This document shows positions 44,613 to 53,563 of a DNA stretch of 64,000 nt, piece by piece. A program made the translations under genes and the position numbers. The stretch is from Pseudomonas sp. StFLB209 (GTDB lineage: Bacteria; Pseudomonadota; Gammaproteobacteria; Pseudomonadales; Pseudomonadaceae): assembly GCF_000829415.1 (NCBI RefSeq), contig NZ_AP014637.1:1376001-1440000 (forward strand), in the 5' to 3' direction. Below the pieces are notes generated by a model. The model saw only the letters and a list, made by a program, of their open reading frames with translations. It searched no databases and had not been told where the DNA came from. How positions within the stretch are numbered: the first letter of the stretch is position 1; every line of letters begins with the position of its first letter.

Positions 44613-46517
44613 ATGATGAAATTATTAGAAGAAAACCAGTCTACCGACCTCGAAAAAATGGTCGGCCTCACCCGCCGCAGTTTTATCGGTGCAGGCACCC
44701 TGGCCGGTGCCGCGCTGTTTCTCGGCGGCGACCTGCTCAGCCGCAGCGCCCTGGCCATCGGGGTCAGCGAAGCCAACAGCAAACTGCTGGGGTTCGACAG
44801 CATCAAGGCCAGTGTCGATGACAGCATCAGCCTGCCGCCTGGCTACCGCTCGTCGGTGCTGATCAGTTGGGGCCAGCCGCTGCACAAGGACGGCCCGGCC
44901 TTTGACCCCAGTGGCAAGGGCACCGCCGAAGCGCAGGAGTTGCAGTTCGGCGACAACAACGACGGCATGAGCCTGTTCCCGATGACCGGCCAGCCTGACC
45001 GCGCGCTGCTGGCGATCAACAACGAATACACCAACTACCGCTACCTCTTTGAGCACGGCAAGAACCCGGAGTCTGCCGAAGAAGTGCGCAAGGCACTGGC
45101 CAGCGAAGGCGTTTCGGTCATCGAGATCAAACGCAGTAACGGTCAGTGGCAGTTCGTTCAGGGCTCGTCGTATAACCGACGCATCCACGGCAACAGCCCG
45201 ATCACCCTCAGCGGCCCGGCGGCCGGCCACGACTGGCTGAAAACCAGCGCCGACGCCAGCGGTCGCCACGTGCTGGGCACCTTCCAGAACTGCGCCAACG
45301 GCAAGACCCCATGGGGCACCTACCTGACCTGCGAAGAGAACTTCACCGACTGCTTCGGCAGCAGCGATGCCCAGCAGAAGTTCGATGCCGGCCTCAAACG
45401 CTACGGTGTAGTGGCCGCCAGCAAGGACATCAACTGGCATCAGCACGATCCGCGTTTCGACGTGGCCAAGAACCCCAACGAGGTCAATCGCCACGGCTGG
45501 GTGGTGGAAATCGACCCGTTCGATCCCAAGTCTACGCCGGTCAAACGCACAGCCCTGGGCCGCTTCAAGCACGAGAACGCCGCCCTGGCGCAGACCAAAG
45601 GCGGCCGCGCCGTGGTCTACATGGGCGACGACGAGCGTGGTGAGTTCATCTACAAGTTCATCAGCCGCGACAAGATCAACCACGACGATCCGCAGGCCAA
45701 CCGCACCCTGCTCGACCACGGCACCTTGTATGTCGCGCAGTTCGATGACGGCGACAACAACCCGGATCATCCGAAAGGCAAAGGCCGCTGGGTCGAACTG
45801 ACGCATGGCAAGAACGGCCTGGACGCCGCCGCCGGTTTCAACAGCCAGGCCGAGGTACTGATCCATGCGCGGCTGGCCGCCAGCGTGGTCAAAGCCACCC
45901 GCATGGACCGCCCGGAGTGGATCGTGGTCAGCCCCAAGGACGGCCAGGTGTATTGCACCCTGACCAACAACGCCAAGCGCGGCGAGGACGGCCAGCCGGT
46001 CGGCGGGCCAAACCCGCGAGCCAAGAACCAATACGGGCAAATCCTGCGCTGGCGCGAAAACGCCGATAACGCCTCGGCGATGGCGTTCGACTGGGACCTG
46101 TTTGTGGTGGCTGGCAACCCCACGGTCCATGCCGGCACGCCGCAAGGCGGATCGAGCAATGTCACGCCGCAGAACATGTTCAACAGCCCCGACGGGCTGA
46201 GCTTCGACGCGGCGGGCCGGTTGTGGATTCAGACCGACGGCGACAGCAGCAACAAAGGTGATTTTGCCGGCATGGGCAATAACCAGATGCTCTGCGCCGA
46301 CCCGGTCAGCGGCGAGATCCGCCGCTTCATGGTCGGGCCGATCGGCTGTGAAGTCACCGGCATCAGCTTTACGCCGGACTACAAAACCATGTTCGTGGGC
46401 ATCCAGCACCCTGGCGAAAACGGCGGTTCGACCTTCCCAGAGCACCTACCCAACGGCAAGCCGCGCTCTTCGGTGATGGTCATCACCCGTGACGATGGCG
46501 GTGTGATCGGCGCCTGA
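44613..46517 (+). CDS. phoX: PhoX-family alkaline phosphatase, Tat-exported
   Basis: A 634-residue periplasmic or secreted phosphatase of the PhoX (DUF839) family, which needs calcium and iron. The Tat signal is TRRSFIG at about residues 20-26 followed by a hydrophobic stretch ending ALA. Family motifs include NNEYTNYRYLF, NCANGKTPWGTYLTCEENF, GWVVEIDPFDP, FKHENAAL, DDERGEFIYKF and SPDGLSFDAAGRLWIQTDGD. The ATG at 44613 is preceded by GGGAG. A Pho-box-like sequence upstream agrees with induction by phosphate starvation. Confidence 0.88.
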   Translation: MMKLLEENQSTDLEKMVGLTRRSFIGAGTLAGAALFLGGDLLSRSALAIGVSEANSKLLGFDSIKASVDDSISLPPGYRSSVLISWGQPLHKDGPAFDPSGKGTAEAQELQFGDNNDGMSLFPMTGQPDRALLAINNEYTNYRYLFEHGKNPESAEEVRKALASEGVSVIEIKRSNGQWQFVQGSSYNRRIHGNSPITLSGPAAGHDWLKTSADASGRHVLGTFQNCANGKTPWGTYLTCEENFTDCFGSSDAQQKFDAGLKRYGVVAASKDINWHQHDPRFDVAKNPNEVNRHGWVVEIDPFDPKSTPVKRTALGRFKHENAALAQTKGGRAVVYMGDDERGEFIYKFISRDKINHDDPQANRTLLDHGTLYVAQFDDGDNNPDHPKGKGRWVELTHGKNGLDAAAGFNSQAEVLIHARLAASVVKATRMDRPEWIVVSPKDGQVYCTLTNNAKRGEDGQPVGGPNPRAKNQYGQILRWRENADNASAMAFDWDLFVVAGNPTVHAGTPQGGSSNVTPQNMFNSPDGLSFDAAGRLWIQTDGDSSNKGDFAGMGNNQMLCADPVSGEIRRFMVGPIGCEVTGISFTPDYKTMFVGIQHPGENGGSTFPEHLPNGKPRSSVMVITRDDGGVIGA

Positions 46518-46532
46518 GGCATCGCCCAACGT

Positions 46533-46622
46533 GCAGGAGCGGCTTCAGCCGCGAATAGCCCCACGCCAGGCGAAAGATGTATTGCCCGGGCGGCAACTTT
46601 CGCGGCTAAAGCCGCTCCTACC
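46533..46622. repeat. Inverted pair of REP elements
   Basis: GCAGGAGCGGCTTCAGCCGC at the left and GCGGCTAAAGCCGCTCCTAC at the right face each other across about 50 bases, a REP doublet typical of Pseudomonas. It lies between phoX and srkA. Confidence 0.8.
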
Positions 46623-46684
46623 GGGCCGTTGTCTGCGTTACCATCAGCGGTCTACGCAGCTGTTCGTTGCGCATAGGAGTCCGC

Positions 46685-47659
46685 ATGTCCCATCCTTTCG
46701 CAGCACTCACCCCTGATCTGGTTCTCGACGCAGTCGAGAGCATCGGTTTTCTCAGCGACGCCCGGGTACTGGCCCTCAACAGTTACGAGAACCGCGTCTA
46801 TCAGGTCGGTATCGAAGACCAGCAGCCGCTGATTGCCAAGTTCTACCGCCCAGGGCGCTGGAGCGACGAGGCGATTCTCGAAGAACACCGTTTCACTGCA
46901 GAACTCGAAGCCGTCGAGGTTCCGGTGGTCGCACCGTTGACGCATGACGGCCAGACCCTGTTCAAGCATGGCGACTTTCGCTTCACCCTGTTCCCGCGCC
47001 GTGGCGGTCGCGCCCCGGAGCCGGGCAACCTCGATCATCTGTACCGGCTGGGGCAGTTGCTCGGCCGCTTGCATGCGGTAGGCACCGCGCGTGATTTCGA
47101 ACACCGTGAAACCCTCGCTGTGCAGAACTTCGGCCGCGACTCGCTGGACTACCTGCTCAATAACAATTGCATCCCCCGCGACCTGCTGCCCGCTTACGAG
47201 TCCGTCGCCCGTGACCTGCTCAAACGCATCGAAGACGCCTACGCCGCAACGTCCCACAGCAACATCCGCATGCACGGCGACTGCCACCCCGGCAACATGA
47301 TGTGCCGCGACGAGATCTTTCATATCGTCGACCTGGATGACTGCCGCATGGGCCCGGCGGTGCAGGACATCTGGATGATGCTGGCCGGCGACCGCCAGGA
47401 CTGCCTGGGGCAACTGTCGGAGCTGATCGACGGCTACGGCGAGTTCCACGACTTCGACCCGCGCCAACTCGCCTTGATCGAACCGCTGCGCGCCCTGCGC
47501 CTGATGCACTACAGCGCCTGGCTGGCACGCCGCTGGGACGACCCGGCGTTTCCACGCAGCTTTCCCTGGTTCGGCAGCGAACGGTACTGGGGCGATCACA
47601 TTCTGGCCCTGCGCGAACAGCTCTCGGCGTTGCGTGAAGAGCCGCTGAAGCTGTTTTGA
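46685..47659 (+). CDS. srkA: Stress response serine/threonine kinase (YihE/SrkA)
   Basis: A 324-residue aminoglycoside-phosphotransferase-fold kinase. N-terminal ENRVYQVGIEDQQPLIAKFYRPGRW holds the nucleotide lysine; the catalytic loop is MHGDCHPGNMM and the metal aspartate is in IVDLDDCRMGP. E. coli SrkA counters stress-induced death by limiting the MazEF response. The ATG at 46685 follows TAGGAG. rarD follows 56 bases downstream on the same strand. Confidence 0.9.
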   Translation: MSHPFAALTPDLVLDAVESIGFLSDARVLALNSYENRVYQVGIEDQQPLIAKFYRPGRWSDEAILEEHRFTAELEAVEVPVVAPLTHDGQTLFKHGDFRFTLFPRRGGRAPEPGNLDHLYRLGQLLGRLHAVGTARDFEHRETLAVQNFGRDSLDYLLNNNCIPRDLLPAYESVARDLLKRIEDAYAATSHSNIRMHGDCHPGNMMCRDEIFHIVDLDDCRMGPAVQDIWMMLAGDRQDCLGQLSELIDGYGEFHDFDPRQLALIEPLRALRLMHYSAWLARRWDDPAFPRSFPWFGSERYWGDHILALREQLSALREEPLKLF

Positions 47660-47715
47660 CGTCACTGTTTTATCGCCAGGCTCTCCCTCACAACAGGGCA
47701 GCACCAAGGACCATC

Positions 47716-48603
47716 ATGCAAACTGCCAACCTGCGTCGCGGCTACATTCTGGGTCTGACGGCCTATACCATCTGGGGTCTGTTCCCGCTGTACTTCAAAA
47801 TCGTCCAGTCGGTTCCGGCCCTGGAAATCATCATTCACCGGGCACTGTGGTCGGCGCTGTTCGGCTCGCTGCTGTTGATGGTCTGGAAACACCCCGGCTG
47901 GTTCCGCGAGCTGCGCGACAACCCGCAGCGCCTGGCAGTGCTGGCCTTCAGCGGCACGTTGATCGCCAGCAACTGGCTGATCTACGTCTGGGCGGTGAAC
48001 AACGGTCGTATGCTTGAAGCCAGCCTGGGCTACTACATCAACCCGCTGGTCAACGTGCTGCTGGGGCTGTTGCTGCTCGGTGAGCGCCTACGCCGCCTGC
48101 AATGGCTGGCCGTCGGCCTGGCCGCGACCGGTGTCGCGCAACAGGTCTGGCAGGTCGGCAGCTTACCGTGGATCTCCCTGAGCCTGGCACTGACCTTCGG
48201 CTTTTACGGCCTGATCCGCAAGAAAGCCCCGGTCGCGGCGCTGCCCGGCCTGGTGGTGGAAACCTGGATGCTGGTACCGTTGGCCCTGGGCTGGCTGTTG
48301 CTGCACCCCGACGCCAGCAGCCTGCAACCGCCGATCATCGACAGTTCGATGATCTGGTGGCTGGCCGCCGCAGGTCCCGTGACACTGGTGCCGCTGGTGT
48401 GCTTCAACGCCGCCGCGCGCCACCTGCCGTTTGCCACCCTGGGCTTTCTGCAATACATCGGCCCGACCCTGGTCATGCTGCTGGCGGTGCTGGTGTATGG
48501 CGAGCATCTGGCCACCAGCACATTGGTAACCTTCGCATTTATCTGGGCCGGGCTGGCGATCTACAGCGTCGATGCCTGGCTCAGCTTGCGCAAACGCCGC
48601 TGA
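47716..48603 (+). CDS. rarD: RarD-type EamA transporter
   Basis: A 295-residue inner-membrane protein with ten predicted spans, in two EamA repeats. The RarD N-terminus GYILGLTAYTIWGLFPLYFK is clear. The family is linked to chloramphenicol sensitivity and amino-acid or metabolite export; the substrate is not established. The ATG at 47716 is preceded by AAGGACC. A hairpin follows the stop. Confidence 0.9.
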   Translation: MQTANLRRGYILGLTAYTIWGLFPLYFKIVQSVPALEIIIHRALWSALFGSLLLMVWKHPGWFRELRDNPQRLAVLAFSGTLIASNWLIYVWAVNNGRMLEASLGYYINPLVNVLLGLLLLGERLRRLQWLAVGLAATGVAQQVWQVGSLPWISLSLALTFGFYGLIRKKAPVAALPGLVVETWMLVPLALGWLLLHPDASSLQPPIIDSSMIWWLAAAGPVTLVPLVCFNAAARHLPFATLGFLQYIGPTLVMLLAVLVYGEHLATSTLVTFAFIWAGLAIYSVDAWLSLRKRR

Positions 48604-48930
48604 TCAAAAAACGAACAACTCTTTGCAGACCTTGAATCACAAGGCCTGCAAAGGGTTACCCCAACCTTATCCACAGCCTCGCTCAATGTAATTGTGCACA
48701 AGCCTTTGAAATTGCCGGTTTTTTAACCAAAGTTCGGCAAGCCTTGCCACACAAGGCCCGGCGCCGGGAACCCCCAGGTTATCCACAGGCACATGCAAGA
48801 AAAAGCTGAATAACCCTCCTTCTCCTCCTGCTTCATTTCGAAAGCGTTTTCTAACGGATGTCTCTCTTATCCGTATAAAGACAGCCATCACCACGCTCAA
48901 ATTATCTGATTTAATTTTTAGCGAGACAAA
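48604..48930. other. Intergenic region with two DnaA-box sequences
   Basis: Between rarD and the immunity gene there is no credible gene. Apart from the rarD hairpin, two perfect TTATCCACA boxes lie in the same orientation at 48667-48675 and 48779-48787. The right-hand 90 bases are AT-rich and should hold the immunity-gene promoter. Confidence 0.5.
48618..48656. terminator. Long hairpin after rarD
   Basis: CTTTGCAGACCTTG pairs with CAAGGCCTGCAAAG, one mismatch in 14 bp, plus wobble pairs outside. No T tract follows, so the type is uncertain. Confidence 0.5.
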
Positions 48931-49194
48931 ATGAAAACATTTGAGAAATTTGAAGACTACACCGAAGCAGAGTTTCTAGAGTTTGTCACAAAGATTTGCA
49001 TGGCCGATGTCAAATCGGAACGAGAGCACATTCAACTCGTAAAACACTTTGAAAAAATCACAGAGCACCCTCAAGGAAACGGTGTGATTTTCTATCCAGA
49101 TCCTGAGATTGAAGACAGTCCGCAAGGCATTACTGATTTTATAAAGCGCTGGAGAGAAGCTAACGGCAAACCCGGTTTCAAGCGCTCGCATTGA
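48931..49194 (+). CDS. Colicin E/pyocin S-type nuclease immunity protein, orphan
   Basis: An 87-residue protein of the Im2/Im7/Im8/Im9 family, which binds and blocks a DNase bacteriocin. Conserved features: YTEAEFLEFVTKIC, HFEKITEHPQGNGVIFYP (the FYP of helix III) and DSPQGI...RWREANGKPGFK. The length is complete. It is AT-rich compared with its neighbours, a sign of acquisition. No bacteriocin nuclease gene lies upstream or downstream, so it is a stand-alone immunity gene. Its last three bases coincide with the right end of a TnpB element. Confidence 0.9.
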   Translation: MKTFEKFEDYTEAEFLEFVTKICMADVKSEREHIQLVKHFEKITEHPQGNGVIFYPDPEIEDSPQGITDFIKRWREANGKPGFKRSH

Positions 49195-49330
49195 CATCCT
49201 CCCCGCCCTAAAGGGCGGGGATTCCCACAACTGGACGCTCATGCCCGAGCGCGAGAATGTTCTTTGCGGCGTTGACGTCGCGGTCGTGGGTGGCACCACA
49301 CCCACAACAAGTCCATTCCCTTATTCCAAG
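49191..49330 (-). ncRNA. Predicted omega RNA (reRNA) of the TnpB element
   Basis: TnpB proteins use a guide RNA made from the 3' end of their own mRNA, ending at the right end, with the guide copied from the flanking DNA. Here the scaffold would cover the 3' part of tnpB and the terminal hairpin. The guide would be the complement of the last bases of the immunity gene (TGCGAGCGCTTGAAAC). The length is inferred. Confidence 0.45.
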
Positions 49331-50278
49331 CCCTGCGATACCTCTCGGCCTCGAGTCCGGCAATTGCTTGCAGCTCGAACAGGTTTGGGTGGTGTTTCTT
49401 TCGCTGACAACCTTGAAAACCGTGCCTGCGTGATCGCATTTGTATTCCAGCATGGTTTTCAATTGGCCCCAGCCGGCGTCCAGCACCGACTTGGCCATCC
49501 TGGTTTTCGCGAGTTTCAGTGAGCTCACATCGCCCACCACAATGACGCCACAACGCGCTACCAGCGCGTTGCTGAACTTATGCAGGCAATCCTTGCGGCG
49601 GTTCGCAATTTTGGCGTGAATCGCCCGCACACGGGCCGTCTTGCCGGCCCGCTGGGCCGTGCCCAGGGCGCTCTCCAGATCCCGGTAGAACCTGCCGCTT
49701 TCAAGGCGATCACCGTCGCTGCAGGTGGCCGTGGTTTTCAGTCCGAGGTCGATACCCACCGCGTCCTGGCCTGGCGATAACTGCCGGTCGACCTCGACCA
49801 CGACGTTGAAATACCAGCGTCCACGGCTGTCCTCGTTGAAGCTACCGGATCTGAATTTAAAGCCCGCCAGGCCGTAGCTGTCCCAGACCTTGAAGTGCTG
49901 TCTGTTGAAGACGACCTGGCCGTTTTTCCAGACAGCCGCGCCGACCTTGAAGGGCACCCAGCCCAGACTGCGCCGGGCGCCGCCCGAGCAGCGCCAGCGT
50001 AGCTGGCGCTTTTTGAACTGCTTGCGCCGTGTGACATATTCGTCGGCAACAGCCTGCACCGATTGGCTGTGCAGTCCCAGGTCTTTGCCGGCCCCGTTGG
50101 TGTACTTGTGAATGTCGAACGCCGACAGAAAACGACCATGCTCACGAATCGAGCGACAGCTCAACTCGTTCACGTAGTTCCACACAAAATTCACAGCGCG
50201 AGAAGCTTCACGCAGCTGCGCTGCGTGCTTGTCTCGCACTCGAACCTTGAGGGTTCTGGTCGCGTTCATTTCAGTCAT
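49208..50278 (-). CDS. tnpB: TnpB, IS605-family RNA-guided nuclease-like protein
   Basis: A 356-residue TnpB. An N-terminal helical domain (RDKHAAQLREASRAVNFVWNYVNEL) precedes the RuvC-like nuclease. RuvC-I is GIDLGLKTTA (Asp about 174). RuvC-III is THDRDVNAAKN (Asp about 333). A zinc finger CSSC...CCGC lies between. At the RuvC-II position, where TnpB usually has glutamate, the sequence is VVGDVSSLK, with aspartate slightly shifted; a glutamate occurs about 35 residues later (MLEYK). Activity is therefore uncertain. The stop codon lies inside the right-end hairpin. Confidence 0.85.
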   Translation of the reverse strand: MTEMNATRTLKVRVRDKHAAQLREASRAVNFVWNYVNELSCRSIREHGRFLSAFDIHKYTNGAGKDLGLHSQSVQAVADEYVTRRKQFKKRQLRWRCSGGARRSLGWVPFKVGAAVWKNGQVVFNRQHFKVWDSYGLAGFKFRSGSFNEDSRGRWYFNVVVEVDRQLSPGQDAVGIDLGLKTTATCSDGDRLESGRFYRDLESALGTAQRAGKTARVRAIHAKIANRRKDCLHKFSNALVARCGVIVVGDVSSLKLAKTRMAKSVLDAGWGQLKTMLEYKCDHAGTVFKVVSERNTTQTCSSCKQLPDSRPRGIAGLGIREWTCCGCGATHDRDVNAAKNILALGHERPVVGIPAL

Positions 50279-50451
50279 GAAACACAGAATAGGGGCGATT
50301 TTTGGGATCTTAACCCCTATGACCGCTTCGCGGTTCCGCTTTCATCCCCCACCTGAAGGAAGGGGCTTTTCGCACCAGCTTGGTAAATATCAAACTCCAG
50401 CCTCGACGTTGAGTCGAGGCCGGCCCCAAATAACTACCTTCAATAACCGCC

Positions 50452-50970
50452 TCACTCCTCCTCGCGTAACACCAGCTCCACCATCAGATCATCCGCCAGG
50501 GTCTCCAGCTTCGCCTGCAGTTCATCCAGGCTCAGGCTCAGCGGCACGCCCAATACCGCGTCGGCGCGAAATAGCCATTCGCCGCTCATCGGTGCGGTAT
50601 GCACGTCAGTCACCAGTTTTTCGACGTTGACGCCTTGCCCGGCCAGCAGGCGGGTAATGTCGCGCACGATTCCCGGCCGGTCGTTGCCGACCAGCGACAT
50701 CTGGATCGGTTTGCAGCTACCAGCCGGTTCTACAATGCTTTCTGCCAGCAGCACACGGATGTCGTAGGCGGCCAGTTGATGCAGGGCGGTGATCAGTTCG
50801 TCGTGCTGCTCAGGCGGCACACCGACTCGCAGGATGCCGGCAAACTGCCCGGCCAGCCGTGACATGCGGCTCTCCAGCCAGTTGCCACCGTGCTCGGCGA
50901 TGCAGTGGGCGATGCGTTCAACCTGCCCCGGTTGGTCAGGGGCAACCACGGTAATGACCAGATGATCCAC
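50452..50970 (-). CDS. GcvR-like protein with two ACT domains
   Basis: A 172-residue protein with two ACT domains: residues 1-80 (HLVITVVAPDQPGQVERIAHCIAEHGGNW) and 90-165 (KPIQMSLVGNDRPGIVRDITRLLAGQGVNVEKL). This is the layout of GcvR, which controls glycine cleavage through GcvA in E. coli. The GTG at 50970 has GAGGA eight bases upstream; a longer frame to 51135 has no such support. It is divergent from glcB, as in P. putida. Confidence 0.78.
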   Translation of the reverse strand: MDHLVITVVAPDQPGQVERIAHCIAEHGGNWLESRMSRLAGQFAGILRVGVPPEQHDELITALHQLAAYDIRVLLAESIVEPAGSCKPIQMSLVGNDRPGIVRDITRLLAGQGVNVEKLVTDVHTAPMSGEWLFRADAVLGVPLSLSLDELQAKLETLADDLMVELVLREEE

Positions 50971-51210
50971 AGGCGAGTCCTCATTCAAGCGATGGTCAAG
51001 CCAGTATAGGCAAGCCTTGCAGTTCGACCTTGGGGGCGAGCATTCGTGACCAGAAAGAAAAATCCAGTCGCTTGGTGACGTATTTAGTCGCATGTTCACC
51101 CGGCAAATGATCATGTAGTATTCGCCAGCGCGCACTACATAAACCGTCCCCCATCATCAATGTGCTCGTCAAAGGGGCGCAATACCGCTGAGCAAAGTGA
51201 GGCAAGTGCA

Positions 51211-53385
51211 ATGACTGAATACGTTCAAGTCGGCGACCTGCAGGTCGCCAAGGTACTGTTCGACTTCGTGCAGAACGAAGCAGTCCCCGGAACCGGCGTC
51301 GATACTGCGGCGTTCTGGAGTGGGGCGGATGCACTGATTCACGAGCTGGCACCGAAAAACCGCGCACTGCTGGTCAAGCGCGACGAGCTGCAGGCCCGGA
51401 TCGATGCCTGGCACCGGCAACAGGCCGGCCAGGCGCACGACGCGGCCGCCTACAAGGCCTTTCTGGGCGATATCGGTTACCTGCTGCCGGAGCCGGCAAC
51501 GGTGCAAATAAGCACCAGCAACGTCGACGAGGAAATCGCCAGCATGGCCGGCCCGCAACTGGTGGTGCCGGTGATGAACGCCCGCTTTGCGCTCAACGCC
51601 GCCAACGCCCGCTGGGGTTCGTTGTATGACGCGCTGTACGGCACCGACGCCATCAGCGAAGAAGGCGGCGCCGAACGCGGCAAGGGCTACAACAAGGTAC
51701 GCGGCGACAAGGTCATCGCCTTTGCCCGCGCGCTGCTGGATCAGGCCACACCACTGGCCAATGGCTCCCATGTCGATTCCACCGCCTACGGCCTGATCGA
51801 CGGCAAGCTGGTGGTGACGCTGCAAGACGGCAGCCAGACCTTGCTCAGCGAGCCCACCCAACTGATCGGTTTTCAGGGCGAGGCCAGCGCGCCGATTGCC
51901 ATCCTGCTCAAGCACAACGGCCTGCACCTGGAACTGCAGATCGACGCCAGCAGCCCGATCGGCCAGACCGACGCCGCCGGGGTCAAAGACATCCTGATGG
52001 AAGCGGCGCTGACCACCATCATGGACTGCGAAGACTCCATCGCCGCCGTGGACGCCGACGACAAGACCCTGGTCTATCGCAACTGGCTGGGCCTGATGAA
52101 AGGCGACCTGGCCGAAACGGTCACCAAGGGCGGCGAAAGCTTCACCCGCACCATGAACCCCGACCGCGTCTACAGCACGCCGGACGGCGGCGAAATCACC
52201 CTGCATGGTCGTTCGTTGCTGTTCATCCGTAACGTCGGTCACCTGATGACCATCGATGCGATCCTCGACAAGCACGGCAACGAAGTGCCGGAAGGCATTC
52301 TCGACGGCCTGATCACCAGCCTGATCGCCATCCACAACCTCAAAGGCGACACCACACGGGCCAACAGCCGCAGCGGCTCGGTGTACATCGTCAAACCGAA
52401 GATGCACGGCCCCGAAGAGGCGGCGTTCACCAATGAGCTGTTCGGCCGCATCGAGCAGGTACTGGGCCTGGCACGCAACACCCTGAAAGTCGGGATCATG
52501 GACGAGGAGCGGCGCACCACGCTGAACCTCAAGGCCTGCATCCAGGCGGCCAGCGAGCGGGTGGTGTTCATCAACACCGGCTTCCTCGACCGCACCGGCG
52601 ACGAGATCCACACCTCCATGGAAGCCGGCCCGATGGTGCGCAAGGCGCAGATGAAGGCCGAGAAATGGATCGGTGCCTATGAGAACTCCAACGTCGATAT
52701 CGGCCTGCGCTGCGGCCTGCCAGGCCGGGCCCAGATCGGCAAGGGCATGTGGGCCATGCCTGATCTGATGGCGGCGATGCTCGAACAAAAAATTGCCCAC
52801 CCGCTGGCCGGCGCCAACACCGCCTGGGTGCCCTCACCGACCGCTGCGGTACTGCATGCCCTGCACTACCACAAGGTCGATGTGTTCGCCCGCCAGGGCG
52901 AGCTGGCCAAGCGCGAGCAAGCGTCGGTCGATGACATCCTGAGCATTCCACTGGCCAGCGATACCGGCTGGTCGGCCGATGAGCTGCGCAATGAACTGGA
53001 CAACAACGCCCAGGGCATTCTCGGTTACGTGGTGCGCTGGATCGATCAGGGCGTGGGCTGCTCCAAGGTGCCGGATATCAACGACGTGGGCCTGATGGAA
53101 GACCGCGCCACCCTGCGTATTTCCAGCCAGCACATTGCCAACTGGCTGCACCACGGTGTGGTCAGCCGCGAGCAGGTGCTGGAAAGCCTTGAGCGCATGG
53201 CCGTTGTCGTGGACCGGCAGAACGCCAATGACCCGCTGTACCGCCCGCTGGCGCCAGACTTCGCCAGCAACATTGCGTTCCAGGCGGCGCTGGAGCTGGT
53301 TCTTGAAGGCACCCAACAGCCTAACGGCTACACCGAGCCGGTGCTGCACCGTCGGCGCCGGGAGTTCAAGGCCAGCCAGAAGTAA
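51211..53385 (+). CDS. glcB: Malate synthase G
   Basis: It condenses glyoxylate and acetyl-CoA to malate. The 724-residue length fits isoform G. Motifs include DAMEDSI-like [18 protein letters not shown], the metal glutamate/aspartate region, [10 protein letters not shown], and the catalytic aspartate in [20 protein letters not shown] near residue 631. The start at 51211 ([16 protein letters not shown]) has GAGGCAAG upstream. The gene is single; a REP cluster follows. Confidence 0.95.
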   Translation: MTEYVQVGDLQVAKVLFDFVQNEAVPGTGVDTAAFWSGADALIHELAPKNRALLVKRDELQARIDAWHRQQAGQAHDAAAYKAFLGDIGYLLPEPATVQISTSNVDEEIASMAGPQLVVPVMNARFALNAANARWGSLYDALYGTDAISEEGGAERGKGYNKVRGDKVIAFARALLDQATPLANGSHVDSTAYGLIDGKLVVTLQDGSQTLLSEPTQLIGFQGEASAPIAILLKHNGLHLELQIDASSPIGQTDAAGVKDILMEAALTTIMDCEDSIAAVDADDKTLVYRNWLGLMKGDLAETVTKGGESFTRTMNPDRVYSTPDGGEITLHGRSLLFIRNVGHLMTIDAILDKHGNEVPEGILDGLITSLIAIHNLKGDTTRANSRSGSVYIVKPKMHGPEEAAFTNELFGRIEQVLGLARNTLKVGIMDEERRTTLNLKACIQAASERVVFINTGFLDRTGDEIHTSMEAGPMVRKAQMKAEKWIGAYENSNVDIGLRCGLPGRAQIGKGMWAMPDLMAAMLEQKIAHPLAGANTAWVPSPTAAVLHALHYHKVDVFARQGELAKREQASVDDILSIPLASDTGWSADELRNELDNNAQGILGYVVRWIDQGVGCSKVPDINDVGLMEDRATLRISSQHIANWLHHGVVSREQVLESLERMAVVVDRQNANDPLYRPLAPDFASNIAFQAALELVLEGTQQPNGYTEPVLHRRRREFKASQK

Positions 53386-53393
53386 CCGCTCTC

Positions 53394-53560
53394 TGTAGGA
53401 GCGACCTTGGTCTGGGCGCATTGCGACGAAGAGGCCGGGACAGCCACAGCAGATGCTGCGGCGTTACCGGCCTCTTCACGAGCAAGCTCGTTCCCACATT
53501 ATTTCAAGTCACAACCGAAGTGGGAGCGGCCGGGCGGCGATCCGTCGAGGTCGCTCCTGC
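53394..53560. repeat. REP-like repeat cluster between glcB and a response regulator
   Basis: TGTAGGAGCGACC at the left and GGTCGCTCCTGC at the right face each other. Between them lie GAGGCCGG and CCGGCCTC, GAGCAAGCTCGTTCCCAC, and GTGGGAGCGGCC. This is a mosaic of several Pseudomonas intergenic repeat arms between two convergent genes. Confidence 0.65.
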
Positions 53561-53563
53561 TAG

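Larger units (their letters stand above)
49191..50376 (-). mobile_element. tnpB-only IS200/IS605-type element (IS1341-like)
   Basis: The right end (read leftward) ends in a 9-bp hairpin CCCCGCCCT/AGGGCGGGG at 49201-49220 followed by GGATGTCAA, the layout of IS605-family right ends. The left end has a hairpin with CCCC at 50347 and GGGG at 50362. Only tnpB lies between; no tnpA transposase is present, so it cannot move alone. The exact left boundary is approximate. Confidence 0.75.

Noticed and set aside
44625..46445. Minus-strand open frame of 606 codons opposite phoX
   Set aside because: Antisense shadow of phoX. No recognisable domain; the + strand has all the PhoX motifs.
46533..46622. 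CRISPR-like repeats
   Set aside because: The repeated units are REP palindromes in inverted pairs, not direct repeats with equal spacers; no cas genes.
48667..48787. Chromosome origin suggested by two DnaA boxes
   Set aside because: Only two boxes, no AT-rich unwinding element of normal size and none of the dnaA/dnaN/rpmH neighbours.
48667..48900. Minus-strand 77-codon frame between rarD and the immunity gene
   Set aside because: No ribosome site or family motif, and it overlaps the likely immunity-gene promoter.
51169..52800. Minus-strand open frame of 543 codons opposite glcB
   Set aside because: Antisense shadow of malate synthase, with no motif or ribosome site.
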